Below the pieces are notes generated by a model, which was not told the origin of the DNA, made no database searches, and saw nothing but the letters and a program-made list of their open reading frames with translations. Shown piece after piece: positions 18,030 through 26,516 of a stretch of 64,000 nt of DNA. How positions within the stretch are numbered: the first letter of the stretch is position 1; every line of letters begins with the position of its first letter. A program made the position numbers and the translations under genes. The stretch covers positions 186,001-250,000 of the forward strand of contig NZ_BBJF01000009.1 of NCBI RefSeq assembly GCF_000739735.1, read 5' to 3'. This DNA comes from Paraburkholderia ginsengisoli NBRC 100965 (GTDB taxonomy: Bacteria > Pseudomonadota > Gammaproteobacteria > Burkholderiales > Burkholderiaceae).

Positions 18030-19557
18030 GTGGCGCTCCCTGCGCGCGCGACGCGCGTTGCATCAAACGGCGCGCGCCATCGCGATCGCCTTCGAGTTCG
18101 AGCAGCGCCGCCAGATGCGCGAGTGCTTCCGCGTGCTGAGGATCGAGATACAGCGCCTTGCGATACTGGCCGCGAGCGAGATTCGTATCGCCGTTAGCGT
18201 CGGCCAGCACGCCGAGCAGATAGAACGCGTCCGCGTGCGGCGCGTGCAACTCCAGATACGCGTTGATCGCGGCGGCCGCTTCCGCGAGGCGGCCGGCGTC
18301 GGCGAGGGCGTGCGCGGCTTGCAACGTGTCACGTGCGGCCGTGGTCGGCGCGTTAGCCGGCTGATTGATGAGTGGATTCAGCGAGCCGTTCAGCGGCGCA
18401 TTCAGCGCTGCGTTGGTCCGAGGTGCGTGCACGTCGTGCACTGGCGACGCGGGCATCGATGGCTTGCCTGTATGCGCAGCGAGACCGTTGTTGAACGAAG
18501 CGAACCGCGTCGCACCGTCGAGCGACGTCGTACGCGTACTGCCGTCGAGCGGCGCGGGCCGCGTCATCTCGTCGAACGTCGTTCGCGCGACCGGATCGGG
18601 CCACGCAAAAGGCTCGGCGGAAAATGCGTGCGCAGGCGAGAGCGCGGGCACCGGCGAATGCGTCATCGCGAGGGCGGCGGCGCTCGCGAGCGGCGCGGTA
18701 TGCCAGCCGTGCCACGGTGCATCGGCGGGGGCGGCGCGCTGGAACGCGAACGCCAGCGGAATCTTCACGGACTGCATGCCGTGACGCATCAGCAGCCCGG
18801 TTTCCGCCGGCCCGACGAACAGCGTGCCGTTTTCGGCGAGCACGCTAGTGAGCGCATGCAACGCGGTCTGCTGCGTTTCGCGATCGAAGTAGATCAGCAC
18901 GTTGCGGCAGAACACGAAATCGTAGACACCGAGCGCCGCCGCGTCGAGCTGCATCAGATTGGCGCGCGAAAAGCGCACCGCGTCGACGATGCGCGGCGCG
19001 AGACGCCAGCCGTCTTCGGTGCGCGTGAAGTGTGCGTCGCGAAACGCCAGCGCATTGCCGCGAAACGAATTGCGCCCGTAGATCGCGCGCTGCGCGAGCG
19101 CGAGCGAACGTTCGCTGATATCCATCGCGTCGATGCGCAGCCGCGCGGCGTCGATGCCTGCGTCGAGCAGCGTCATCGCGATCGTGTACGGCTCTTCGCC
19201 GGTCGAGCAGGGCAGGCTCAGGATGCGCAGCGGCAGTCCCGCCGCGCGATCGAGAAGGCGTTCGTGCGCGAGTCGCGCGAGCGCTTTGAACGCGTCGGCG
19301 TCGCGGAAGAACCAGGTCTCCGGCACCACGACGGTTTCGATCAGCGCCTGCACCATTGCGGGCGTAGCCTGCGCCGCGTCCCAGTAGTCGGCGAGCGTCG
19401 CGCCGGTGTGACCGTCCGCGTACCACGCGGCCGCGCGCTGGTCGACCGCGCGCTCGATCGCGTTATGGCCGAGCGACGCGGCGTCGAGCCCCATAGTCCG
19501 ATGCAGCAACTCGGCGAAGCGCCGATAAAGCGGCGCGTTGTCGTGATGCGCGTTCAT
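18022..19557 (-). CDS. wspC: WspC: CheR-type methyltransferase with TPR tail
   Basis: 511 residues. The N-terminal half is a CheR methyltransferase (TWFFRDADAF, SAM-binding LSLPCSTGEEPYTIAM, FVFCRNVLIYFD). A long Ala/Pro/Ser/Thr linker (about 270-400) leads to TPR-like helices (AEAAAAINAYLELHAPHADAFYLLGVLADANGD, ALYLDPQHAEALAHLAALLE). It methylates glutamates of WspA, opposing WspF. The ATG overlaps the wspB stop (ATGA). Confidence 0.94.
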   Translation of the reverse strand: MNAHHDNAPLYRRFAELLHRTMGLDAASLGHNAIERAVDQRAAAWYADGHTGATLADYWDAAQATPAMVQALIETVVVPETWFFRDADAFKALARLAHERLLDRAAGLPLRILSLPCSTGEEPYTIAMTLLDAGIDAARLRIDAMDISERSLALAQRAIYGRNSFRGNALAFRDAHFTRTEDGWRLAPRIVDAVRFSRANLMQLDAAALGVYDFVFCRNVLIYFDRETQQTALHALTSVLAENGTLFVGPAETGLLMRHGMQSVKIPLAFAFQRAAPADAPWHGWHTAPLASAAALAMTHSPVPALSPAHAFSAEPFAWPDPVARTTFDEMTRPAPLDGSTRTTSLDGATRFASFNNGLAAHTGKPSMPASPVHDVHAPRTNAALNAPLNGSLNPLINQPANAPTTAARDTLQAAHALADAGRLAEAAAAINAYLELHAPHADAFYLLGVLADANGDTNLARGQYRKALYLDPQHAEALAHLAALLELEGDRDGARRLMQRASRAQGAPRD

Positions 19558-20018
19558 GCGTGCGCCACGGGAAACAGCAGCGCCTGGACGTCGTCGGGCA
19601 GCAGATGCTCGACGCGGACCCACTGCACGAAGCCGCCCGCATCGCTCGCGACCGGGCCGAGATAGCGCGCGTGCGGTATGTCGATGCCGGTCTCGTGAAA
19701 TGCTTCTGTATCCAGACGAATCGTGCGGGTCGCGCCTTCGAGCAGCAGCGCGAGCAGCCGTACCGTGCCCGCGTGCGGATAGCGCACCAGCACGACGCGC
19801 GTCGACATCAGTTGCGCGGCCGGGCGGCCGAGCGCCAGCGCCGGCAGATCGATCACCGGCAGCGGCGCGCCCTCGTGGTCGAGCACGCCCGCCACCCACG
19901 ACGGCGCGCCGGGGATTGTCTTCGGCGGCGACTGCGGCGTGAGCGGCATCAGACGCTCTACCTGCGTCGCGTCGATCACGTAGCGTTCGCTATCGAGCGT
20001 GAAGAGGATGAAGAGCAT
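19554..20018 (-). CDS. wspB: WspB: CheW-type coupling protein
   Basis: 154 residues, a single CheW domain (FILFTLDSERYVIDATQVERLMPL, VAGVLDHEGAPLPVIDLPALALG). It is the second scaffold protein of the Wsp array. It follows wspA by 57 bp and overlaps wspC by 4 bp. Identification rests on the CheW fold and its place in the seven-gene wsp order. Confidence 0.92.
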   Translation of the reverse strand: MLFILFTLDSERYVIDATQVERLMPLTPQSPPKTIPGAPSWVAGVLDHEGAPLPVIDLPALALGRPAAQLMSTRVVLVRYPHAGTVRLLALLLEGATRTIRLDTEAFHETGIDIPHARYLGPVASDAGGFVQWVRVEHLLPDDVQALLFPVAHA

Positions 20019-20075
20019 CGGCGTGTGCGCGGGCGGTGATGAGGATGACGCTGACGGTTCGCCTCGCGGCGCGCG

Positions 20076-21701
20076 TCAGGCCACTACCTTGAAGCGCGAC
20101 ACGCCGGTGCGCAGACTGTTGGCGACGTGCGTCAGATCGTCGATCGCCTGGGTCGACTGGCGCAGCGATTCGGCCGTCTGCTGCGCGGCCTCCGACAATT
20201 GCGTCAACGCCTGGGTGATCTGCTCGGCGCCGGTCGCCTGGGTCTGCATGCCTTCGTTGACCATCGAGAAGCGCGGCGCGAGCTGCTGCACCTGCTGGAT
20301 GATCTGCGTGAGATGGCCGCCGACGTTCTGCACGTCGAGCATGCCACGCCGCACTTCCTCGGAGAACTTGTCCATCCCCATTACGCCCGCTGCCACCGCC
20401 GACTGGATCTCCTTGACCATCTGTTCGATGTCGTAAGTCGCGACGGCGGTCTGGTCGGCGAGGCGACGGATCTCGGTCGCCACGACCGCGAACCCGCGGC
20501 CGTATTCGCCGGCTTTTTCCGCTTCGATCGCCGCATTCAGCGACAACAGGTTCGTCTGGTCGGCGACCTTCGTGATGGTGGCGACCACCTGGTTGATATT
20601 GCTGGCCTTCTCGTTGAGGATCGCGAGCTTCGCGTTGACCGAGCCGGCCGCTTCCATCACGAGGCGCATGGTTTCTTCCATGCGCGCGAGACCGGCGTGG
20701 CCGGTGCCCGCGAGCGCGGCCGACTGGCCCGCCACTTCCGACACTTCGTTCATCGTGCGCAGCAGGTCGCGCGAGGTCGCGAAGATTTCACGCGACGTCG
20801 CGCCGATCTCGGTCGTGGTGGCGGCGGTTTCGTTCGCGGTGGCCTGCTGTTCGCGCGAGGTCGCCGCGATTTCCGTCACCGACGTCGTGACCTGCATCGC
20901 CGATTTCTGCGCCTGGCCGACCAGCGCCGTGAGTTCGTCGGTCATCCGGTTGAAGCCGGCTTCGAGCGCGCCGATCTCGTCCGCGCGATTCAGTTGCAGA
21001 CGTTGCGTCAAATCGCCCGTCCGCATCACGTCGACCACTTGCAGCACCTTGGCCATCGGCTTGGTCACCGCGCGCAGCAGCCAGTAACCGGCCAGCACCG
21101 CGACGATCGCGGCGAGCAGCATCATCACGAGCAACACGATGCGAGTCGTCTCTACCGAGTTGCGGATGCTGTCGGCGGATTGGTCGGCGTAACTCTTGTT
21201 GTCTTCCACCAGCTTGCGCACCGACAACCGCCCGGTTTCCCAGATCGGCGTGAGTTGCGTGTTGAAGACACGCGTGGCGTCGTCCTTCGACGCCGGCAGG
21301 CTGTTCAGCAACGCCGTCTGGATCGGCAGATATTGCGCGTGTTGCTGGCGGAAATGATTGAACAGGTCGCGGTCCACCTGCCGGAAGATCGTCGCGCCGT
21401 ATTCATCGAGGAGTTTTTGCAGCGTCTGCTGCGTCTCCTGCAAACGCGCGGTGTCGCGCTTGACGGAGTCGGGATCGGCGTCGACGTAGACGAGACGCTG
21501 CGTCACCGAGTAGTTCTCGAACCAGGCCGCGCGCATTGCGGTCGCGTAGTAGAGGCCGGGCATCGAGTCCTGCTGCTGGCTCTTCGCGTCGCGGTCGATA
21601 GCGCCCAGTTGCTGGAAAGTGACGATCGCCATTGCCAGCATCACGATCAGCACGATCCCAAAGCTGCACAGAATTCGTTGCCGGATGGTCCATTGTTTCA
21701 C
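20076..21701 (-). CDS. wspA: WspA: membrane chemoreceptor (MCP)
   Basis: 541 residues from a GTG preceded by AAGGGG. TM1 is at about 9-29, followed by a periplasmic four-helix-type sensor domain (about 30-187), TM2 at about 188-210, a HAMP domain, and the MCP signalling coiled coil. The hairpin tip contains TNLLSLNAAIEAEKAGEYGRGFAVVATEIRRLADQ, highly conserved among MCPs. In pseudomonads WspA responds to surface contact or membrane stress and forms lateral clusters. It is first in the wsp operon; a second GTG two codons upstream is an alternative start. Confidence 0.94.
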   Translation of the reverse strand: MKQWTIRQRILCSFGIVLIVMLAMAIVTFQQLGAIDRDAKSQQQDSMPGLYYATAMRAAWFENYSVTQRLVYVDADPDSVKRDTARLQETQQTLQKLLDEYGATIFRQVDRDLFNHFRQQHAQYLPIQTALLNSLPASKDDATRVFNTQLTPIWETGRLSVRKLVEDNKSYADQSADSIRNSVETTRIVLLVMMLLAAIVAVLAGYWLLRAVTKPMAKVLQVVDVMRTGDLTQRLQLNRADEIGALEAGFNRMTDELTALVGQAQKSAMQVTTSVTEIAATSREQQATANETAATTTEIGATSREIFATSRDLLRTMNEVSEVAGQSAALAGTGHAGLARMEETMRLVMEAAGSVNAKLAILNEKASNINQVVATITKVADQTNLLSLNAAIEAEKAGEYGRGFAVVATEIRRLADQTAVATYDIEQMVKEIQSAVAAGVMGMDKFSEEVRRGMLDVQNVGGHLTQIIQQVQQLAPRFSMVNEGMQTQATGAEQITQALTQLSEAAQQTAESLRQSTQAIDDLTHVANSLRTGVSRFKVVA

Positions 21702-21991
21702 GCGCACGCCCCTTACTTTTGGCTTTGTCTCGACCCGGCTTGCCGACGCTGGGCCGCGGCCGGGGTCGATGGGTCGGAAAGCTTTGCGGGTCGTCGGATT
21801 TGTCCGACGGCTTATGCGGCGAATTTTACATTGATCGGGAGCCAGTTTCGCATTTAGCGATTTGTGCATGCGAGCGGCATACGTGCGCCGTCTTGCGCGC
21901 TTGTAACGTAATGTTCCGTTACCACTTGCAGCATCTATTTCCACGCGCGCCCTTCACAATCCTTTCCATGCCTGAACGGCGGGAGCTGAAA

Positions 21992-22324
21992 ATGAAAAAG
22001 ATCGCAGTGGCGTTGTTGATGGTGGGAAGTTTGAGTGTGACGGGGCAGGCGTCGGCGCATGGCCATGGCGGCGGCGATGTGGTCGGCGCGCTGATCGGCG
22101 GGGCCGTGCTGGGCGCAGTGGTGAGTTCAGTGCTGACTCCCGCGCCGGTGGTCGCTTATCAACAACCTGTTTATGCTCAGCCGGCCTATCAGCCCGCACC
22201 GGTCTATGCGGGACCGCCGCCGGGATACTGCTATGACCCGTACCAGCGCGGCTATGTCGCCTGCGCTGCGCCGCCGCAACAGCAGTACGGGTATGGGCAG
22301 CCGCAACCGCAACCGGGTTGGTGA
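21992..22324 (+). CDS. Secreted glycine-zipper protein with Pro/Tyr/Gln-rich tail
   Basis: 110 residues. The Sec signal peptide MKKIAVALLMVGSLSVTGQASA is followed by GHGGGD, a glycine-zipper helix (VVGALIGGAVLGAVVSSV) and a low-complexity tail rich in Pro, Tyr, Gln and Ala. Such proteins are periplasmic or outer-membrane associated in proteobacteria, of unknown function. The ATG has GGGAG 7 bases upstream. It is transcribed away from wspA with 290 bp between starts; no link to Wsp is shown. Confidence 0.78.
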   Translation: MKKIAVALLMVGSLSVTGQASAHGHGGGDVVGALIGGAVLGAVVSSVLTPAPVVAYQQPVYAQPAYQPAPVYAGPPPGYCYDPYQRGYVACAAPPQQQYGYGQPQPQPGW

Positions 22325-22372
22325 TCGGGGCGCCTGAGCTCTTCGAGCTCGCGTTCGCCGCGCGTCACGGAA

Positions 22373-22401
22373 AAAGGCCGTCGCTCGATGCGACGGCCTT
22401 T
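22373..22401. terminator. Bidirectional terminator
   Basis: The perfect 12-bp stem AAAGGCCGTCGC/GCGACGGCCTTT (22373-22384 with 22390-22401), loop TCGAT, lies between convergent small genes. A/T runs on both ends let it act in both directions. Confidence 0.85.
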
Positions 22402-22427
22402 GCATTTGATGTACCGCTCAGGTTGGC

Positions 22428-22589
22428 TCAATGTCTGTGATGCAGCCACTCCGCATAGTGCGTGTCGAGCCAGCGCTCGAGCCTTGGAGGCTTCGCGTTG
22501 CGGTGATAGAGGGACGCCGCCCAGATGGCGAGGCCTACCACGATCATGACGGCAGGCCCGAGCAAATAAGCGATCAACGATTCAGACAT
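22428..22589 (-). CDS. Small single-pass membrane protein, unknown function
   Basis: 53 residues from an ATG preceded by GGAGG. One hydrophobic helix (LLGPAVMIVVGLAIWAASLY, about 7-26) is followed by a basic, aromatic and His-rich tail (PRLERWLDTHYAEWLHHRH). A longer in-frame start at 22613 exists but lacks the ribosome site. No family recognised. Confidence 0.65.
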   Translation of the reverse strand: MSESLIAYLLGPAVMIVVGLAIWAASLYHRNAKPPRLERWLDTHYAEWLHHRH

Positions 22590-22810
22590 CGGAACCTCCG
22601 TATCGGCTTGCATCGATTGCTTCAGTTTAGGCGATGGGAATGGGGGAAAGAAGAGCAGTGTGAGGGGAGTGTGGGATCGGTTTCGAGCGAAGTAAAAGCC
22701 GGGCTCTGAAACCTGCTGTGCGGCCTAATTCTCTTTTAAAGCAGAGGATTGATCCAGGCATTGTTTCGCCTGTGTACCATCGTTGGTCGCCGTGAAGCGG
22801 CCACGCTCTC

Positions 22811-24016
22811 TCAGGCCCCGCCGCTCGCAGCGTGCCGCGCGGCTTGAATCTGTCGGTCGACAAAGTCCGCCCAGCCTTGCAGGAGTCGCCGCTGCTGCGC
22901 CGCGTTATCGGCCTGCGACACACCTTCCGCCGCGAGCGCCGACGAGCGATCGAGCGCGTCATCGCGTTGCGCGATCTCGTGCAGGTGCGTCGAAGCCGTG
23001 CGCCGGAAGTCATGCAGCACGAAATGTTCGACCTCCAGCCCAAGCGCCTTGACCGCTTGATTCAGCGTGCTCTTTGCGATGGGCCGGTCGTCGCCGCGGA
23101 CGCTCGGGAATACGAAGTTTCGGCTGGCCTTCGCGCGCTGAAGCTCGCGCAGCATCGAGACCGCCTGCCGCGGCAGATAGACGACGCGGTCCCCGCCGGT
23201 GTTCAAGCGCGCGGCGGGGATCGTCCACAGCGCATTGTCCAGATCGAATTCGGCCCACCTGGACTCCACCAGGTCCGATTTGCGCACCATCGTCAGCACC
23301 AGCAGATGCAACGCCAGCTTCAGCGGACGGCGAATGCTCGATGCGTCGATCGCGCGCAGCATGCTGCCGATTTCGTCGCCCGACAGCACGCGGGTGCGGC
23401 TGTCGAAGGTGGCGATGGAGCGCGCCGGAACGACGTCGGCCGGATTGTGGGTCGCCAGCCGCCGGGCCATCAGATACGTGTAGAGCCGTTTGACCACGTT
23501 GCGCGTATGCAGCGCCATTTTCGGCGAGCCCCGGCTTTTGATCCGCTCGCAGATGTCGACAATGTCGTCCGCGGTGACCGCGTTGATCGGCTTGCCACCG
23601 ATCGCGGGCAGCACGTCCTTGTCGAGCGCGCGCCGCGTGGTGCGGCGATATTCGTCCGATTTGCCCGCGAGCGCCGTGGCGAGATAGAGCTCGGCGGCTT
23701 CGCGCAGCACGTCCGCTTTGCTTTCGGCGCCGCGATCGCGCCGAGCGGTGGCGACCGGCGAGATGCCTTGCGCAACGATCTCCGCGTATTTCTGCGCCTT
23801 GGCCCGCGCGACGCGCAGCGAGATCATCCGGTAGTCGCCGATCGTCGCGAGCGGCTGGCGCTTGCCGTTCAACGTGTAGCGGAAGCGCCAGACCTTGGTG
23901 CCGGTCGTCATGATTTCGATCACGAGGCCGTTGCCGTCCGCGACGCAATAGCGGGTGGCGCGCGGTTCGAGCGCGCGGATCTGAGATTCGGTGAGGGGGA
24001 CGGCGAGGCGGGGCAT
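22811..24016 (-). CDS. P4-type tyrosine recombinase-like protein lacking the catalytic tyrosine
   Basis: 401 residues. The N-terminal DUF4102-like domain (VADGNGLVIEI, GTKVWRFRYTLNGKRQ) and SAM-like core domain look normal. The catalytic domain keeps the first Arg (about R235 in MVRKSDLVESRW) and HDFRR (about H335, R338). In active relatives this is followed by a conserved His and then YNRAxY before QRRxLLQxWADYVD. Here the tail still aligns at QRRLLQGWADFVD, but the Tyr-bearing segment reads VSQADNAAQ and no LxH motif remains. The frame is otherwise open, and neither alternative frame restores a tyrosine. Probably inactive as a recombinase; a retained DNA-binding role is possible. Confidence 0.85.
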   Translation of the reverse strand: MPRLAVPLTESQIRALEPRATRYCVADGNGLVIEIMTTGTKVWRFRYTLNGKRQPLATIGDYRMISLRVARAKAQKYAEIVAQGISPVATARRDRGAESKADVLREAAELYLATALAGKSDEYRRTTRRALDKDVLPAIGGKPINAVTADDIVDICERIKSRGSPKMALHTRNVVKRLYTYLMARRLATHNPADVVPARSIATFDSRTRVLSGDEIGSMLRAIDASSIRRPLKLALHLLVLTMVRKSDLVESRWAEFDLDNALWTIPAARLNTGGDRVVYLPRQAVSMLRELQRAKASRNFVFPSVRGDDRPIAKSTLNQAVKALGLEVEHFVLHDFRRTASTHLHEIAQRDDALDRSSALAAEGVSQADNAAQQRRLLQGWADFVDRQIQAARHAASGGA

Positions 24017-24189
24017 GCTTGGATCGTTGATACGCGGATAGTGGCGATTTTAGCCCCTGTGCGGTCTGTGTACCAAAGATTTATGGATTTTTGTGTCTAC
24101 GGTCTTTCGGTGCGGCGTGCTCGGCAGGCTGGTGAGAATTCATTGCATCTCCGTCTCACGAGCTCGGCAGGCAGACTCAAACTCCGCCG

Positions 24190-25584
24190 CTACTTGCCGA
24201 TACAGAATCTGCTGAAAATCACTCCCAGTAAATCGTCCGAACTGAACTCACCGGTAATCGAGTTCAACTGATCCTGCGCGAGGCGCAATTCCTCGGCGAA
24301 CAAATCCAGTGCCTGCGAGTTCTGATCCGCATGCGCGGCGGCCGTCGCCAGATGCTCTTCGGCGGCACGCAATGCGATCAGATGCCGCTCGCGCGCGAGG
24401 TAGACGCTTTCCGCGCCAGCCTGCCAGCCTGCGATTCGCAGCAACTCGCCGCGTAGCAGCGCCACGCCGTCCCCCTGTTTCGCCGACAGACGCACCTCGC
24501 TCAAATCGAGCTCTGCGTCGAGCGCCTGGGTCGCCGGCGCGAGGCCCGTCAGGTCCGTCTTGTTCAGCACGCGCACCACCGGCACTGCGGCCGGAAAGCG
24601 CGCGGCGATCGCCTCGTCGTCGGCGGTCATGCCGGTGCGTGCATCGAGCAGATGCAGCACCACGTCCGCGCGCTCGATCTCGCTCCACGTGCGCGCAATG
24701 CCGATCTTTTCCACCTCGTCTTCGGTATCGCGCAGGCCAGCGGTATCGATCACGTGCAGCGGAATGCCTTCGATCTGGATGGTTTGCGCGACCTTGTCGC
24801 GCGTCGTGCCGGCGATCGGCGTGACGATGGCCAGCTCGGCGCCGGCCAGCGCGTTAAGCAGCGATGATTTGCCGACGTTCGGCTGGCCCGCCAGCACGAC
24901 CGACAACCCCTCGCGCAGCAACGCCCCCTGGCGCGCTTCGCTCAGCACGTGCGCGAGGCGTTCGCGAATGCGCGCGAGCTTGCCGCGCGCATCGGCGGCT
25001 TCGAGGAAGTCGATTTCCTCCTCCGGGAAGTCGAGCGTCGCTTCGACCAGCATGCGCAGCGTGATCACGTCTTCGACCAGCGCGTGGATGTCGCGCGAAA
25101 ACGCGCCGTCGAGCGAGCGGCCCGCCGACCGCGCCGCGGCCTCGGTGCTCGCTTCGATCAGATCGGCGACGGCTTCGGCTTGCGCCAGATCCAGCTTGTC
25201 GTTCAGAAACGCACGACGAGTGAACTCGCCGGGCTCGGCAAGGCGCAGACCGAATGCGCGGCCGGCGTCGATGCAGCGTTGCAGCACGAGTTGCAGCACG
25301 ACCGGGCCGCCGTGGCCTTGCAGTTCGAGCACGTGCTCCCCGGTGTATGAGTGCGGCGCCGGGAAATACAGCGCGATGCCGCGGTCGAGCGCTGTGCCGC
25401 TGTCGTCGAGAAATGGCACGTAACTGGCGTGGCGCGGCGCGAGCGTCTGGCCGGTGAGCGCCTGCATTAGCGGCTGGGCCGCCGCCTCTCCTGCGCGGCC
25501 GAACGAAATCCGCACGACGCCGATGCCTCCCCGGCCTGGCGCGGTGGCAATGGCGACGATGGGATCGGAATCGGTGGTAAGCAT
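24190..25584 (-). CDS. mnmE: tRNA modification GTPase MnmE (TrmE)
   Basis: 464 residues. The N-terminal tetrahydrofolate-binding domain starts IVAIATAPGRGGIGVVRISG-like and contains YTGEHVLELQGHGGP. The G domain has GQPNVGKSS (G1), IAGTTRDK (G2), DTAGLRDT (G3) and LNKTD (G4). The protein ends FCIGK, the invariant C-terminal motif whose Cys is needed for tRNA modification. With MnmG it makes the cmnm5 group on wobble uridine of several tRNAs. It follows the usual rpmH-rnpA-yidD-yidC order, but a plus-strand HTH gene sits between it and yidC. Confidence 0.96.
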   Translation of the reverse strand: MLTTDSDPIVAIATAPGRGGIGVVRISFGRAGEAAAQPLMQALTGQTLAPRHASYVPFLDDSGTALDRGIALYFPAPHSYTGEHVLELQGHGGPVVLQLVLQRCIDAGRAFGLRLAEPGEFTRRAFLNDKLDLAQAEAVADLIEASTEAAARSAGRSLDGAFSRDIHALVEDVITLRMLVEATLDFPEEEIDFLEAADARGKLARIRERLAHVLSEARQGALLREGLSVVLAGQPNVGKSSLLNALAGAELAIVTPIAGTTRDKVAQTIQIEGIPLHVIDTAGLRDTEDEVEKIGIARTWSEIERADVVLHLLDARTGMTADDEAIAARFPAAVPVVRVLNKTDLTGLAPATQALDAELDLSEVRLSAKQGDGVALLRGELLRIAGWQAGAESVYLARERHLIALRAAEEHLATAAAHADQNSQALDLFAEELRLAQDQLNSITGEFSSDDLLGVIFSRFCIGK

Positions 25585-25726
25585 GGGAACGTGGCAAAAA
25601 CGGGAGGGAAGGGCCAGACAGCGCCGGTCAATACAGCGCGAGGCATTGTAACGCGGGCGGTGAGGGCCGCCGCCTCTCGACCCAGGAAACGCGACCGCGT
25701 GGACGATTCTGCAGGCAAGTCAGATT

Positions 25727-25750
25727 TATCTTAAGTACGCTAGGATTATT
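25727..25750 (+). repeat. Operator-like direct repeat, copy 1
   Basis: TATCTTAAGTACGCTAGGAT begins a 24-bp element that shares TATCT-AA-TACGCTA with a copy 155 bp downstream. It is close to mnmE. Probable binding site for the adjacent HTH protein (inference). Confidence 0.5.
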
Positions 25751-25881
25751 ACTACGCCGCCTAGGAAAAATTGAGATGAGATAAGACGAGCGGGACGCGG
25801 AGAAACCCGCCAGATAAAGAAAAGATGGCCTAGATCAAATTCGTCTGAACGCTTTGCCCGGCGCGCGTCACAAGCTAAAAC

Positions 25882-25905
25882 TATCTCAAATACGCTAAGA
25901 CTAAG
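25882..25905 (+). repeat. Operator-like direct repeat, copy 2
   Basis: TATCTCAAATACGCTAAGAC begins the second copy, about 50 bp before the HTH start codon, where a repressor would overlap its own promoter. Confidence 0.5.
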
Positions 25906-25953
25906 CCTGAACGGTTGTCAACTGGGTGGACGCTGAATTGCACAATCTGGCCC

Positions 25954-26361
25954 ATGCCAACCGATAAAGAAAAAGCCGCCTTCGCCAAGAGGCTGAAGGA
26001 TCTGCTAGAGCCGCTCAAGATTCGCGGCGGGACCAAACTCGCCGAGCAATTCAATCTTCGCTATCACGGCGAGCGTCCGGTGACGCCGCAAACCGCGCAC
26101 AAATGGCTCACGGGTACGACGATCCCGAAGCCGGACAAGCTGCGCACGTTAGCCGAATGGTTGAACGTCAAAGAGCATTGGCTCCATTACGGCCCGCCGC
26201 CCGGATCGAGCAACAGACCGATGGCGCGCGGCGAGAAATATCCGCCGACGCCGGAAACGATCGAGCTCGCTTCGAAGATCGCGTCGCTGGTGCCCAAAGA
26301 CCGCAACCTGGTCGAGGAGATGATCGAGCGCTTTTACGGTGAAGACAACGAAGAGGAATGA
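25954..26361 (+). CDS. Phage-repressor-like HTH transcriptional regulator
   Basis: 135 residues. The N-terminal region (EKAAFAKRLKDLLEPLKIRGGTKLAEQFNLRY...VTPQTAHKWLTGTTIPKPDKLRTLAEWLNV) is a lambda-repressor-type HTH with a recognition helix around QTAHKWL. The C-terminal part (about 95-135) is acidic and lacks a protease domain, so it is not a LexA-type repressor. ATG 25954 has only a weak ribosome site. Two related 24-bp repeats lie upstream. It is oriented opposite to the mnmE-yidC operon that it interrupts. Function unknown; likely autoregulatory. Confidence 0.78.
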   Translation: MPTDKEKAAFAKRLKDLLEPLKIRGGTKLAEQFNLRYHGERPVTPQTAHKWLTGTTIPKPDKLRTLAEWLNVKEHWLHYGPPPGSSNRPMARGEKYPPTPETIELASKIASLVPKDRNLVEEMIERFYGEDNEEE

Positions 26362-26400
26362 ATCGGCAAGACGGCTGCCCACGCTTCGTGGCGAGCATGA

Positions 26401-26436
26401 AAAAAGCCGCCCGGTTTGCACCGGGCGGCTTTTTTT
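26401..26436. terminator. Bidirectional terminator between the HTH gene and yidC
   Basis: The stem GCCGCCCGG/CCGGGCGGC (26406-26414 with 26421-26429) is flanked by A5 and T7. It terminates the HTH gene and probably the minus-strand yidC transcript. Confidence 0.88.
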
Positions 26437-26516
26437 ATCGCAGCTCGGCGAGGCAGCGGCGGCTTGCATCTGCGTGGGGCGAGGCGGGCGTTGTTGCCGC
26501 CGCCTCGGAGAACCCA

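Larger units (their letters stand above)
25585..25953. other. Gene-free interval between mnmE and the HTH gene, with paired repeats
   Basis: 369 bp, AT-richer than its surroundings from about 25720. It holds the divergent promoter zone of mnmE (minus) and the HTH gene (plus), plus the two related 24-bp repeats listed separately. No further coding potential was seen. Confidence 0.6.

Noticed and set aside
22900..22985. A compensating frameshift that might restore the integrase tyrosine
   Set aside because: The two other minus-strand frames were read through this stretch; one is Arg-rich and the other soon stops, and neither gives YNRAxY.
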